Origin: Usnea hakonensis
Lineage: Eukaryota > Ascomycota > Lecanoromycetes > Lecanorales > Parmeliaceae
Direction: 5' to 3'
Assembly (NCBI GenBank): GCA_013423325.1
Contig: BLJB01000008.1
Location: 62,001-126,000 of the forward strand
Length of the DNA stretch: 64,000 nucleotides
Shown here piece after piece: positions 1-11,018 of this stretch. The translations under genes were made by a program, and so were the position numbers. The notes under the pieces were generated by a model. The model saw only the letters and a program-made list of their open reading frames with translations, had not been told where the DNA came from and did not search any database. Numbering within the stretch: the first letter of the stretch is position 1; every line of letters begins with the position of its first letter.

Positions 1-2118
1 AGCTTGATGATAATCATGGCTGACCGCTTGGCCAAGAGCTCAGCTACAATTGGGACTCAAGAGGTTTTGATGGCGAAGTAATGAGAGGGTCAGAACTAAG
101 CTAGCGGCGGGCGCTAGACACGTTTGAGGGGTTTGCTGACTGACAACTAGCCCAGGAACTTTGTATATTTTCTTCTATTTACATGTTGTGGTAGTACCTT
201 GCAGATGTTTACGTCATCAGTGTTTTTGCTGTAATGGCTTGGAGCGTTCTGAGCTACCTATCGGAGTATGGCGGTTCTGTCCTTGACCATCTGAACCTTG
301 TAGTCGCGCTGAGCCATATGAGCGGCGACAAGCCATGGCCATACGTCACAATATCCACCAATGTTGCACTCCCAAAAGAACTGACTTTGGAAGAAAGCGA
401 GAGCGCAACACGAGCGGGAATTAGCTTCGTCGGAGGGAAAATCGCGATCAAGCTGATCCGCGTACCAAATGGGCAAATTGAAATTGCTTCTTTGCTTCTT
501 TGTTACGATGACGGTGATTCTGATTATTTGTTTAACGGACCCAGTGGTGGAAAGAAAAGATAGTCTAGGAAAAGGATCAGAGAGTTTGAGCCAGTCAGCG
601 AGATCAGCATCAAATCACAGTTTTGGAAGAGGTAATGCAGGTATTCCCAGGACGCTGACCACTATTGCTGCCGTTTATTGTAGTACAGTACTCTAGCAAG
701 CAGAGTCTTGATTCAGTCCCACGCAGACAGAGCAAGACCAGACTCCACCAACTTGATATATTATCAACATGAAGATCGATGCGAAGAATACACTTCATTA
801 TTTGTTTGGGCACTGTTGCATGGATTCAGATGACTTGCAGTCTTGCAGATCTCAGTTGCACAACTAAATTTTAGCGCTCTCAAGAGCTGTTGCTCAAAGC
901 ACACTAATGGTGTGAGATCTCAACCTAAGTATCTGAGAGGACTCTTACTCGACGCTTTTTTAGATAATTCTGATCAGACGATGCAACATGACCGGATGGA
1001 CAAAGTCATATCAGCTAGCGGGACCCCCCACCCCCACTCCGCGGCGATTGAACGGGGTATGAGTCTTTCTCCACCTCGTCAAAGGCTGTCCCTGGGCAAA
1101 ATCGACCAGTAAAGTCTGCCGGTTGTTTACTGTGGCTAATCATTTTGATTATTTATCGTTGAAATGTTCCAAAGTACCACATTCCAGGATCTGGTCCCAG
1201 GAAAACGCGTTTCCCGGACAGCTTCTTTGGGTGACATGCCCAAGGAAAGGTTGTTGATTTGTTCGGCGAACCATAAGTCCGGCTCCTGTGATAATTACGG
1301 TCCATTCAGAACGTCACTTGGTACAATCGGGTCCCACCAAAATTATAAGCGCCTTCCTATATCGGACGTGCTAGCCAACATCCTCATGCATATTTCAGTT
1401 TTCTGACTTCTGACAGCCTGATTATGCAGCGTCCAATGACGTCGGCAGCTTCTCGGCCGAAACTTGAAACTTACATATTTAGGCGCGCCATGGTAATTAC
1501 TTCGGCCAATGTCATTTCTGGCTTCACAATTTAAAGTAGATAGGTGTTACCTTACGTTGCCTTATCAAGAACGGTGCCGGACTTTATCGTGCATGCGGTA
1601 CATGCGGCGCTAGGGATAGTTTGCATATGATATACGCCAAGGATACGTGGCGACGCATGGTACGGAGCAAGTACAGATGTTCATTCCAACTGGCCACACA
1701 TAGTCTCCGGTCAGCGCTGCCATCATGCAGGTGGGAGCTCCTGCTTGATAGTGACAATTTCCGACATTTCTCTAGTCAGGGGTCCGCATTATCCGCTCAG
1801 GCACCATATCGTGGCTATTTTTGACCGGTCGATCTTTTACGCCATGGCCTCTAGTTCCGGTTCGGAATGTCTCGCGACAGAGGCGAATGATATTTATCCG
1901 GGCGGTGTAAGCACAGGGCACTTTCATATAGAGTTGTTGAAAACAAAGATCGAATCCAATGGCGATGATATATCTCTACACTCACTCGGCCTTGATCATC
2001 TAATTCATCCGTGAGGAATTCCGATCTCCACCGGCTCACCGCGGTTGCAATGCGCCATGGCTTACAGAAGAGCCTTCCGTGACTGGAGCTGTCTCTTCAA
2101 ATGACGAGTGCTGAAAGG
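1..2118. other. Left-edge stretch without a supportable gene
   Basis: Only short, mutually overlapping open frames are present, none longer than about 110 codons, and none with a family motif or consistent splice signals that I recognise. The frame at 234-563 on the plus strand begins with an ATG but shows no recognisable domain. I see no repeat array or RNA gene here. Confidence 0.5.
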
Positions 2119-2580
2119 CTAGCCTCGAAGAAGTCTTCGGTGAGCTTCAATCGATGAGTTCTCGATAAGGTACGTCAAAATGTTGTCGGTAATGAAAGTT
2201 GTGACATAGACTCCTTCTGTGTACATCCTGCCCAGATTCTCGGTGTCGGTCGTCAATTCGTTCTTTAGTTGCATGAAAACGGCCTAGATGCGTGTGATGG
2301 TGCAGGGTTTTTCCAATCCAGCTAGATGACTGTCCCAGAATGACCACCATGAAAGGACACTACCTGCTCGCATGCTTTGGTGATCGGTAGCTTCAAATTG
2401 CAAATGGTCGTCAAGGAAATAATCTGCGCAAGGATCTTCAATCAGCTTTCGGAATACGGTTTGATGACCCCCTCTTGCATCCTCAGCAACAATCATGCTA
2501 TAAGTACGACTTGCTCTTTCTCGAACAGCAATTCTTGACAATTCAAACTTCCATTTCAACAACAGCCAATCTACCAGCAA
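2119..2580 (-). pseudogene. Coding-like fragment of an unknown protein
   Basis: Two adjacent minus-strand frames read like real protein. The first (about 2284-2580) contains the stretch EDARGGHQTVFRKL and, further on, YFLDDHLQFEATDHQ. The second (about 2119-2285) contains TENLGRMYTEGVYVTTF followed by ITDNILTYLIENSS. A candidate acceptor (CATCTAG) lies between them near 2285, but I could not find a canonical donor in the phase that joins the two frames, and both stop soon. The family is not recognised. The 5' side runs into the promoter of the divergent GH12 gene. A decayed gene fragment is the most economical reading, but a small functional gene with unusual splicing cannot be excluded. Confidence 0.25.
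2498..2505 (+). promoter_or_regulatory. TATA-like box of the GH12 gene
   Basis: The sequence ctataagt lies about 100 bp upstream of the GH12 start codon, and a pyrimidine-rich leader follows it. This spacing suits a TATA element with a short 5' UTR. It is inferred from position and sequence only. Confidence 0.35.
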
Positions 2581-2599
2581 ACTTCTATCCTTTCCAAAT

Positions 2600-3416
2600 A
2601 TGCAAAGCTTTTTCTACCTCCTGCCTCTGCTGGCAATCTTCGATTTCAGTTTCGCTGTTCCGACCAATTCGCGTGAGTCTCGACAAGATTCTTCTAGCTG
2701 TGACGTAAATGCAAACCTTTACTCCGGGAGCTTTACTCTCGCCACCAATCAGTGGGGTGCAAGCCAAGGCTCAGGCTCTCAATGCGACCAGATCAATGGC
2801 AATAACGACGGCTCGCTTGCATGGCAGGCGACCTGGTCCTGGGAGGACAACGAAAACACCGTCAAGTCCTACTCCAACGCCGTGTCCTCCAACACATACT
2901 GCACCCCGCTCAGTAACATCAACTCCCTTCCTACGAGTTTTTCGTGGAGGTAAAGTCGTCAATCTTATAGATCGGCGCCCAAGATGCTAATGCGAACATG
3001 GTAGCTATTCTGGCAATGACATCCGCGCCAACGTAGCATATGATACCTTCCTCGGTTACAGCTGCGGGGGCGCCCAAGCCTACGAAGTCATGGTTTGGCT
3101 CGCCGATCTTGGCGACAAAATCTACCCCCTCAGTAACAACGGCTACCCTCCTACCCCCAGCGCATCCCCATACATTGCAAATACACAATTCAACCTGGTC
3201 ATCGGCACTTACAATGACTTCCCCGTCTACAGCTTCGTGGTCCAGTCAGAACAAAACGACTTTAGTGGCGATCTGATGGACTTTTACCACTATCTTGAGG
3301 ACAATGAGGGTCTGCCAAGCGACGTGAGCGTACTCAGTATTCAAGCAGGGTCGGAGGTGTTTACGGGAAGCGATGTCGAGTTCAGTGTGTACGGCTATTC
3401 GATCTCGCAGTCTTGA
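2600..3416 (+). CDS. Secreted GH12 endo-beta-1,4-glucanase (xyloglucanase/cellulase type)
   Basis: Predicted 253 aa in two exons, 2600-2949 and 3005-3416. The 55 bp intron begins GTAAAG and has a GCTAAT branch site and a TAG acceptor. Residues 1-19 form a signal peptide ending FSFA. The mature protein follows the GH12 pattern: an N-terminal Cys, the segment WQATWSWEDN, SYSGNDIRANVAYD across the splice junction, YEVMVWLADLG, and FSGDLMDFYHYLEDNEGLP. In this family the Glu of YEVMVW (about E144) is the nucleophile and the Glu of DNEG (about E218) is the acid/base; both are intact. The likely role is extracellular cleavage of xyloglucan or cellulose, as in plant-wall degraders and endophytes or pathogens. 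The length is normal for GH12. Exact substrate preference cannot be read from sequence. Confidence 0.93.
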
Positions 3417-6400
3417 GAGTCGGTACTGAAGACGCATGGGGGGAAAAATGTTGTGTGGAAGACATTGACGATGCGGATTTGGATTTTCCCTTCTGACCTA
3501 TAGATATTTTTTTTACCTAATTCGCTGGGTGCGAATTGCACAGTCTTTGCAAGGATATGCGGGCATAAACCGATGCGGATTTTCCAAATGCAGATGTTAT
3601 CGCACAAGAAACGTGTCATCTCATAATACTCTTTTCGGTCAGTCCACCGAATAACACCCCCAACAAGGCAACTCCCACTTGGGTCTTGGACATCATGTAA
3701 TTTTACGGAGACAAATGAGGTAACAATATGATTTTTTGGAAACGGAATTTCGTAAAGTCTTTACTCAATACCCCTTTCATCCACCTACCTTCAATTCTCT
3801 CATTCGGTGTTGTATCAACAGTCGCCCCACCCATCCACACCATATATTAGACTTTAGGCCAACCAAAACAACAAACAACAAACAACGAAAACCCGTTCAA
3901 GAACCCTACATCAACATGCCCACCAAAAGCATGATGTCCGTGTAGACTTTGTGGAGCAAGAAAAAAGCATATATATACTTTGCATGTCCTGACGCCTTAC
4001 GAGAACGGAGGCATGCCCTCAATCCGATACAGCTGACAACCCACGTTGCGATAAAGTTGGGGACCGCTTGAGGCGCTGCCTTCTGATATGACGGCTTGCC
4101 TACAGCAAATAGCGCTAACGGGTGACTTTTTGGGAAAACTTGTGCGAATGCGGAAAGATTGCCCCACCCCTTTTCAGGAGATGCTCGGGGGGTAAACGTA
4201 TCCTTTACCTAAAGGATACTAAGGGGTGATCATCTGGCCCTACGAGGATTGTTTGGTTAGGTTGGTATCAAGTAGGGTGGGATGACCTACCTTAGTGTAT
4301 CCCAGGAATAAAACAGAAAAGCTGTATCTGTGCGCTTTCGGACACCACTCCAACACACCAACCATTTTGCGGCGGCAGACCAAAACTGATGCCAAGGCTA
4401 ATGCTGACTAATCCCTGTCATTTGATGATGCCCATTTTCGGACGAGTCACATACAAGTACACACCGAATATGGTACAATCATGGCTTGAACACGAACCTT
4501 GAACCGCCATCACATTATCAAATTGAACAGTATACACTCTCTACACGGCGAATCAAATTCTTCCCCGAGTCCTCCAAGCAGCACCGATCAACGCGCCGCA
4601 CACTCCTTCCACCCTCCATCGTCCCTAGCTAGTGACGGCTTTGACCCTAATTGCGGTGGATGCACATGCTTGAGAAGGCGAAATACTACAATCACATGTC
4701 TCTGGGAGATATCGGCATTGGCAGGCTGAGGGAGGCTACACTGTCCTGCTGCGCCTTCCGTGCGCTCTGCCCACCTTGTTGGCTCTAAGCGCTGGGATGA
4801 CGTGGACGCTTTGAAGCACCTTAGAGACGTCTCCGGAACTAAGGTCGACACGCCAGACTCTCGTCTGCAGATCCCGAGCCCGAGCCCGTAGGGCCGAGCT
4901 CCGGGTTCTCGGTGCGGTCCTCTTCGGCCGTGCTTTCGACGCCTGACAAAAAGAACATGGGGCCCTTGCAGCATGGTGGTGTGGGACACAGGATGGAGAC
5001 CTCCGTCAACCACACGTGTTGAGTTTATAGTCATATCAGCCGAAGCCAGTACCCCAGTCTCTCCGAATGTCGTGCCTACGAAGTGGTGGATGATTGCTAT
5101 CAAGGAGGGAGATCGAGGGAGCAGCGAAATTGAGACCAGTGCTCGTGACCAGACCAACATGGGCGATGCACCAAAGGCGATAACTGATCCTCTCGCCCAA
5201 ACAAATTTTCCTCAGCAACTCGCAATGTCTCAGCCAGTACACACTGTCCGGATCAATTCCATTGGGAAGATCGGTCTTGGCGTTGGGCCGCTGCTGATTG
5301 GTCATAGTCAGGGGGTACTCAGGCATGCGGTAGTCAGAAGGTATGATCAGTGTATCCTCATTATGTTCTTCAATCGCTGACATTAGTCTTACAGCGAGGA
5401 AACTCGGGAACGAGCTGTTCAGGCAGGCATCGAATTGTTTCCTTCGATCAAGGCAATGGCCTCCGGCTTCGATTTTCCAAAGTCCCACCTTGCGAGCGTA
5501 CGGCACAGCGGGGCGTATCGCAGATGCCTTGTGTGCAGATGGTCATCCCAGAGGCAGTACAATCTACCACAATGATCTCAATACCACCTTGCGAAGCTCT
5601 GCCCTCAGACCTACAGGTTTCTTCGAGTCCAGTCCGCATATAGTCTTGATTGGGGCGGCGTCATTGGAAGACTACCGTATTCCAACTCAATTACAGATGG
5701 CACGTCTACCTAATTCCCTGACCGCAAGAGAAAGACTAGCATTGGCCCAGCTTGATCATATCTGGTCCAGATAGACCACTGGATGCTTCTTTGGCGAAGA
5801 CTCTCAATTTCTACTACATGGAGTACTCCATCGGCGCGGCCACAGGTGTCAAAACGTGCTTCGCTACCACGACCAAAGTCTTTGTGTCGGTGGCCATGCA
5901 GTCGCTCATGACTGCACACCAGATAGATGCACTGCCAGTGTTGCAGTCGTACCTCGAAAGACGATAACCACCCACTCTGACATTAGCTGGAAAGGGATTA
6001 ATTACTATGCCACCAAAGGCACCCCTTAGGCTCATGACATACCGATTAGGAAGACTATGGGAGAAGACCGCAATGTCCAACAAACTTTATTCTACGGCGT
6101 TGGCGAGCTCCACAGATCTACAGCTGAAGACTTGAGACTCGACGGATCGAGGCAACTGTTGAAGTTGTCGTGGAGTTTGCTTAGCGGAGGCCTTCAGGCT
6201 AAGCGGAAGAGGACGGAATCGTGAGACAAGCTGGGAGCTAGCATTAAAAGAATTGCGCGGGAAGCATACATCACGTCTGCGCCACATTGTGCATATCGCT
6301 GGACGCTGCAGTCAATTTGGCAGGCAGATGTCTCTTATGGGACCATTGTCTAGCCTAATGTTGTACGATACCATTCTTTCGATACGGGACGGGCTCGCGG

Positions 6401-7530
6401 AAGAAGGGCTCACTTTTACTCGCTTGGGGAAAGATATTCCTGTGGTCATTACCATAACTTGTGGGCTTTGTGTCACAGGTTGCGGCGGGGGTGCTTTATG
6501 GTGGCTGCCGGGCCAGCCTCATGCTTCCATGATATTGTTTCTTATGTACAGTATGTGCTGAATACGCCAGTGTCAGATCCAAATTCATTCGAGGCACCCC
6601 CAAACAGTCTTGTCAACACAGAGCTGTCCAATTTTGAACTACTTCAGATCAAGTCCACAGTCCCAAGAATTCAGTCTACGCCGTTGTGGTCTTGTTGTCC
6701 GCCGTACTATCTGCATTTCGCCGACATCAGTATGGTCTAGTAATTATAGCTCTGTCGACACATCTTCACTGTCTGCTTCGTGCTTTGGAACAGAGAATTT
6801 CGGATCTTCGGTGTCCCGGGTCTTCTCAAGACTATGTTGTAGCTCTAGGCATGATTGATAAGGTGAAGGAGAGAAATCCAATAACCTCAAATCCTCTCAG
6901 GTAGTATAAAGGCAGCACCTGGTCCCAGCTGCGGACACGTTTGCTGAAACATATTCTCTGGTTACTATTGGCGCATCCATGGAAGACTTGCAAGCAGGCT
7001 CCCATGGCTAGACGGTCCCATTGATCCGGAAGGACGAAGGAGGGTTTCGAAGGGGTGTCTCTTTGTAGATTTAGGATTACTTCTCTATCTATATTGTACA
7101 TCAGCTATGATTGAGATGACAGTATGTTAGAAAATACTTACCGTCCCCCGATAAGCTAGACTGAAGACATTGCCACTGGGTGTGAAAGTCTCTTTGCCCG
7201 CTCCATACTTTGCGGCTGAGTTGAGATGCATTTAGGTGCCTTGACTTTACCGTACCTGACCATCTAGATCTAGTGTCTTGGCGCAAGACTGCTATATTGT
7301 ACATATAGGCTGACGTAGTAATGTGCCATTCTTTCTCCGCCAAAGCTACAAAACAATGGATACCGGTGTTTCGTAGTGGCGAATCTCTACTCTCTAGGAA
7401 TTGACTCGGGAGAAGCAAAGCAGCATGGAGCTGTCATCTGCTGAATGGTCCAGATCCAGAATAGTCTCCATTCAGCTTGGAACTTGATTAGCAATCAGTG
7501 CCATCTCTCTGCCCTTGTGTTAGATCTCCT
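3417..7530. other. 4.1 kb stretch with no confident gene
   Basis: Many short ORFs lie on both strands (for example around 4588-5160 minus, 5036-5506 minus and 5343-5774 plus). They change frame every 100-300 bp and lack a domain I can name. Nothing resembling a complete gene, RNA gene or repeat array was found. Some frames keep fair amino-acid composition, so a decayed gene is possible, but I cannot support one. Confidence 0.4.
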
Positions 7531-9169
7531 ATGCCTTCTCTCCCTCATAGCTGCGACGTCCTCGTCGTCGGAGGAGGAAATGCTGGATTCTCAGCCGCCG
7601 TAGCCTCAGCTGAAGCTGGAGCAAAAGAGGTCGTCATTATAGATAAATGCCCCGAAGATTGGGCTGGTGGCAATTCGTACTTCACTGCAGGTGCGATGCG
7701 AACTGTCCACAATGGCCTCTCAGATCTTCTCTCCGTCGTTAACAACTGCGACGAGGCCACCTCCAAAACTATTGATCTTGACCCCTACACCCGAGAAGAC
7801 TTTTCAAACGACATGGCACGTATATGCCTAGGCAAATCGGACCCTCACCTCAGTAGGATCCTTGTCGAGGATTCAATCGATGCCATCAAATGGCTGGCTC
7901 GAAATGGGATTAGGTTTCAACTGTCGTTCAATCGACAAGCGTATATGGTCAACGGTCGGTGAGAATACTTGCTAGCCACGTGGGCCGGCATCGTTGTGCT
8001 GACGACGTGTATGCAGGCACAAATTCTGGGGCGGCATGGCTCTCAAAACCCAAGACGGCGGCAAAGGCCTCATCGAAGACCACAAACGTGCAGTCGCCAG
8101 ACACGGTATCCAAGTCTTCTATTCGACCGCCGCAACACGCCTGAAACGGGATCCTATCAGCGGCGCCGTCATCTCCGTCAACGTCGAGCACGCCAGCCAA
8201 CCATTCACGATCAACGCCAAAGCCACCATCCTAGCCGCCGGTGGTTTCGAAGCCAATCCGCGTATGCGCTCGCAGTATCTGGGCCTAGGATGGGATCTCG
8301 CATCGGTACGAGGCACTCCCTTCAACACCGGCGACTTACTCGAGATTGCAATGCGCGATGTATCCGCCAAACAGGCCGGAGATTGGTCAGGCTGCCACAG
8401 CACAGCTTGGGACGCCAACGCACCCACCAACCGCGGTGACCGGGCCATTTCCAACGAGTTCACCAAATCTGGATATCCTCTCGGCATAATGCTCAACGCC
8501 AACGGCGTCCGCTTCGTAGACGAAGGCATCGACATGCGCAACTTCACCTACGCGAAATTCGGCCGCGCCATCCTCCAACAACCACAAGCAATCGCCTTCC
8601 AAATCTACGACTCGCGCACCACCCCCTGGCTCCGCTCCGAAGAATACCGCGACGCCATCGTCCAGAAACTCCAAGCCCCAACAATCCAACACCTCGCAGA
8701 CCTCTGCCATGAAAACGGCGTCCAAAACCGCACCGGGTTCCTCCAAACCCTCACCGACTACAACGCCGCCGTATACGCCCACCGCGCCGAGAACCCCAGC
8801 CTAGAATGGAACCCAGCAATCAAAGACACCCTCTCAACCCAATCCTCCACATGCACTCTTCCCCTCGCAAAATCAAACTGGGCCCTCCCCATCGACAAAC
8901 CCCCCTTCCTCGCCATCAAAGTAACCAGCGGCATAACATTCACATTCGGCGGCTTATCCGTCACTCCGGATACCGCCGCTGTTATATCGTCGGCTTCAGG
9001 GACAGAGGTGCCGGGCTTGTATTGCGCGGGGGAAATGCTGGGTGGGTTGTTCTATGACAACTACCCTGGCGGCTCGGGTTTGACGGCTGGGACTGTTTTT
9101 GGTCGCAGGGCGGGGAGGGCGGCGGCGGAGGCGGCGAGGATCAACCCCCTTTCACCGCCATCAAAGTAA
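7531..9169 (+). CDS. FAD-dependent oxidoreductase, fumarate reductase/tricarballylate dehydrogenase (TcuA-like) type
   Basis: Predicted 526 aa in two exons, 7531-7958 and 8017-9169. The 58 bp intron runs from GTGAGA to GCAG with a GCTGAC branch site. The N-terminus carries the dinucleotide-binding motif VVGGGNAGFSAAV, followed by an acidic strand end and the GGNSYFTAGAMR segment typical of the FAD_binding_2 family. The C-terminus has LYCAGEMLGG and YPGGSGLTAGTVFGRRAG, the conserved end of the FAD domain. Family members oxidise or reduce C-C bonds next to carboxylates (tricarballylate, fumarate) or steroid-like rings. The substrate here is unknown. An in-frame GTG codon lies 11 codons upstream, but 7531 is the first ATG. 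The reading frame ends inside the left edge of a tandem copy of its own 3' end (see the repeat entry), so the last residues (NPLSPPSK) are probably not ancestral. Confidence 0.85.
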
Positions 9170-9385
9170 CCAGCGGTATAACATTCACATTCGGCGGCTT
9201 GGCAATTAACCCTGACACTGCGGCCGTCATATCGTCGGCTCCAGGGACAGAAGTGCCTGGGCTGTTTTGCGCGGGCGAAATGCTCGGTGGTTCATTCTAT
9301 GACAACTACCCTGGTGGGTCGGGTTTGATGGCTGGGACTTTTTTTGGGAGGAGAGCGGGAAGGGCGGTGGCGGAGGGGGTGGGAA
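8901..9385 (+). repeat. Tandem duplication of the flavoprotein 3' end
   Basis: Two copies of about 240 bp lie head to tail, roughly 8901-9140 and 9146-9385, with a 245 bp offset. Both encode the same block (AIKVTSGITFTFGGL, then AGEMLGG, YDNYPGGSGL and FGRRAGRA). Because 245 is not a multiple of three, the second copy is in another frame and follows the stop codon of the main gene. Differences are scattered and many fall at third positions of the ancestral frame (VTPDTAA versus INPDTAA, LYCAGE versus LFCAGE). That suggests either an old duplication or a period when both copies were under selection. Confidence 0.85.
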
Positions 9386-9720
9386 TGGTGAGGGGGAAGA
9401 GGCGGGAAGATAGTTACGGTTCGGGGGGCGAGGCTGTGAGTGGGGCGCGTCCCTTGGCCGGGTATGGGTATGGGTGTGGGTGTGGGTGTTGGTGTTTTGT
9501 TTTACATTTAGTTCAAGTTGAGTTTGATGATGTTGAGTTGGGGCGAGGAGGGGGGATTTGTGATAGGGGGGTGGGGGCTAGGTGGGGTGACGGGGTGGGG
9601 AGAGAAAAGGACGGAGGGGAGGGGGGATGGGGAGAGATGGAAGAGGGAGGGGAGGGGGATGGAAGAGAGGGGGGAAGAGGGGCAAGGGAGGGGAAGGGGA
9701 GAGGAGGAAGGAGAAAGTGA
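9386..9720 (+). repeat. G/A-rich purine tract
   Basis: More than 300 bp is almost pyrimidine-free on the plus strand, made of runs of GGGGAGG and GGAAGAG type. It is preceded by a short GGGTATGGGTGT stretch near 9463-9490. Long ORFs through it are compositional artefacts. It directly follows the duplicated flavoprotein tail. Confidence 0.7.
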
Positions 9721-11018
9721 TTGGTGTCTACGGATGTCTTTTCTTATTTGAGTATGAGCGGACGGATGGACACTGAAAAATGTTCTAGAGCTAATGTGGG
9801 TTCAAGGAGGACCAATGGTACGTCCCAGGCATCCCTTATCCTGGTTTTGAGAACGAGGCTGAGTTGAGTAACGTGCGAAGCCCAAAGGAACGAAACTTTC
9901 GTGATATCTGGCGGCGCAGTCTCTAGATATAGTCAATCATGAGTGAGCACAGCCGCACTCAGAATCGAAAGTTCCTCCCATTTCAGTCATCTCAGACGAG
10001 GCTCCCATCCATCCTCTCTCGTGACGGGACGTGGTGTCGAAACGGGCCCTGATGACAAGATTATTTCCCTACACGATTTGACCAACGCGTTGCTGCGAGC
10101 GCACACGTAGCCTAATGCGACTGGGTTGTAATGAAGGTGGCACATGGGTCCTGCCTTGGCCTGTTGCAACAACTCTCGCTCAAGTTCCATATTGTGAGAG
10201 CACGTAAGGAACAACAGCAGTAGCAAAGAAGTAGATACGGTCATGTAATTTGCAAAGGGCCAGAGTGCTGCGAAGGTCTCACGTTCAAAGTAGGTAGGCC
10301 AGACTCGAAACGTCGTGGGCGGAGAATGATTTGACCTTTGGGATGCAAAGGCATTGGCGGAACTGGCGTTCTCTCAGGCTTTCGACCCGCCCATTGCAGA
10401 TACAGATGGGTGCATAAATTCATCATCTCTAAATTTTCTTACAGATGTTACCGATCAGCCATCGTATCAACCCTTATGGCGCGCAGCTGCCACGAGGCTG
10501 TGAAAGAGACAAAAGTTCACAAACGATTTGCTGAAATCGTTCCGTCTCTCACAGCCGCATTATTTCAATCTGTTGAAACCGGTAGCGCCATGCCTATCCT
10601 ACGCGCCGTACGCGATCTGAACTTGAGGCTGTACCATGCAACTTTCCTGCAATCGATGCCCAATGATTCCCTCTCATCGACGATATTCTCTGGGAAAGCG
10701 TTGATAATTGACTTTGCGCTTATCCGATTCCGATCTTAGCGCGAATCTAGCCGCCGAGCGTTCCTGAAAATAGCCTCGCCGTCATATCCCATTGAAATTT
10801 CCGCGTTTCAACAGCAATGCCTTCAAACAATTCCCAAAATGAAAAGAATCTCCAATTCTTCCAAACCTCCAAAATTGATAGGATGCGAGTCAATACAGTC
10901 TTAGGCAACAGCGATCTGAGACCTTTGACGCCCAGCTGCATGCATGAACGCGTTCTGAGTCTGGCCCATTTCAAGACGCATCTCCAAAATCGCCTAGTCT
11001 TGGGGGGTCTATATAATC
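9721..11018. other. Intergenic stretch, no confident gene
   Basis: Short ORFs only (for example 10338-10739 plus), with no recognisable motif. The final part is the upstream region of the DUF7924-type gene. Confidence 0.5.

Noticed and set aside
4588..5160. Basic Arg-rich minus-strand ORF suggestive of a zinc-cluster transcription factor
   Set aside because: The six-cysteine pattern is not present in any single frame and no splice model restores it.
7101..7418. 105-codon minus-strand ORF upstream of the flavoprotein
   Set aside because: No motif, amino-acid composition like random sequence, and it lies in the likely promoter.
9386..9751. Glycine/glutamate-rich ORFs downstream of the flavoprotein
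   Set aside because: They arise from the G/A-rich low-complexity tract and have no fixed domain.
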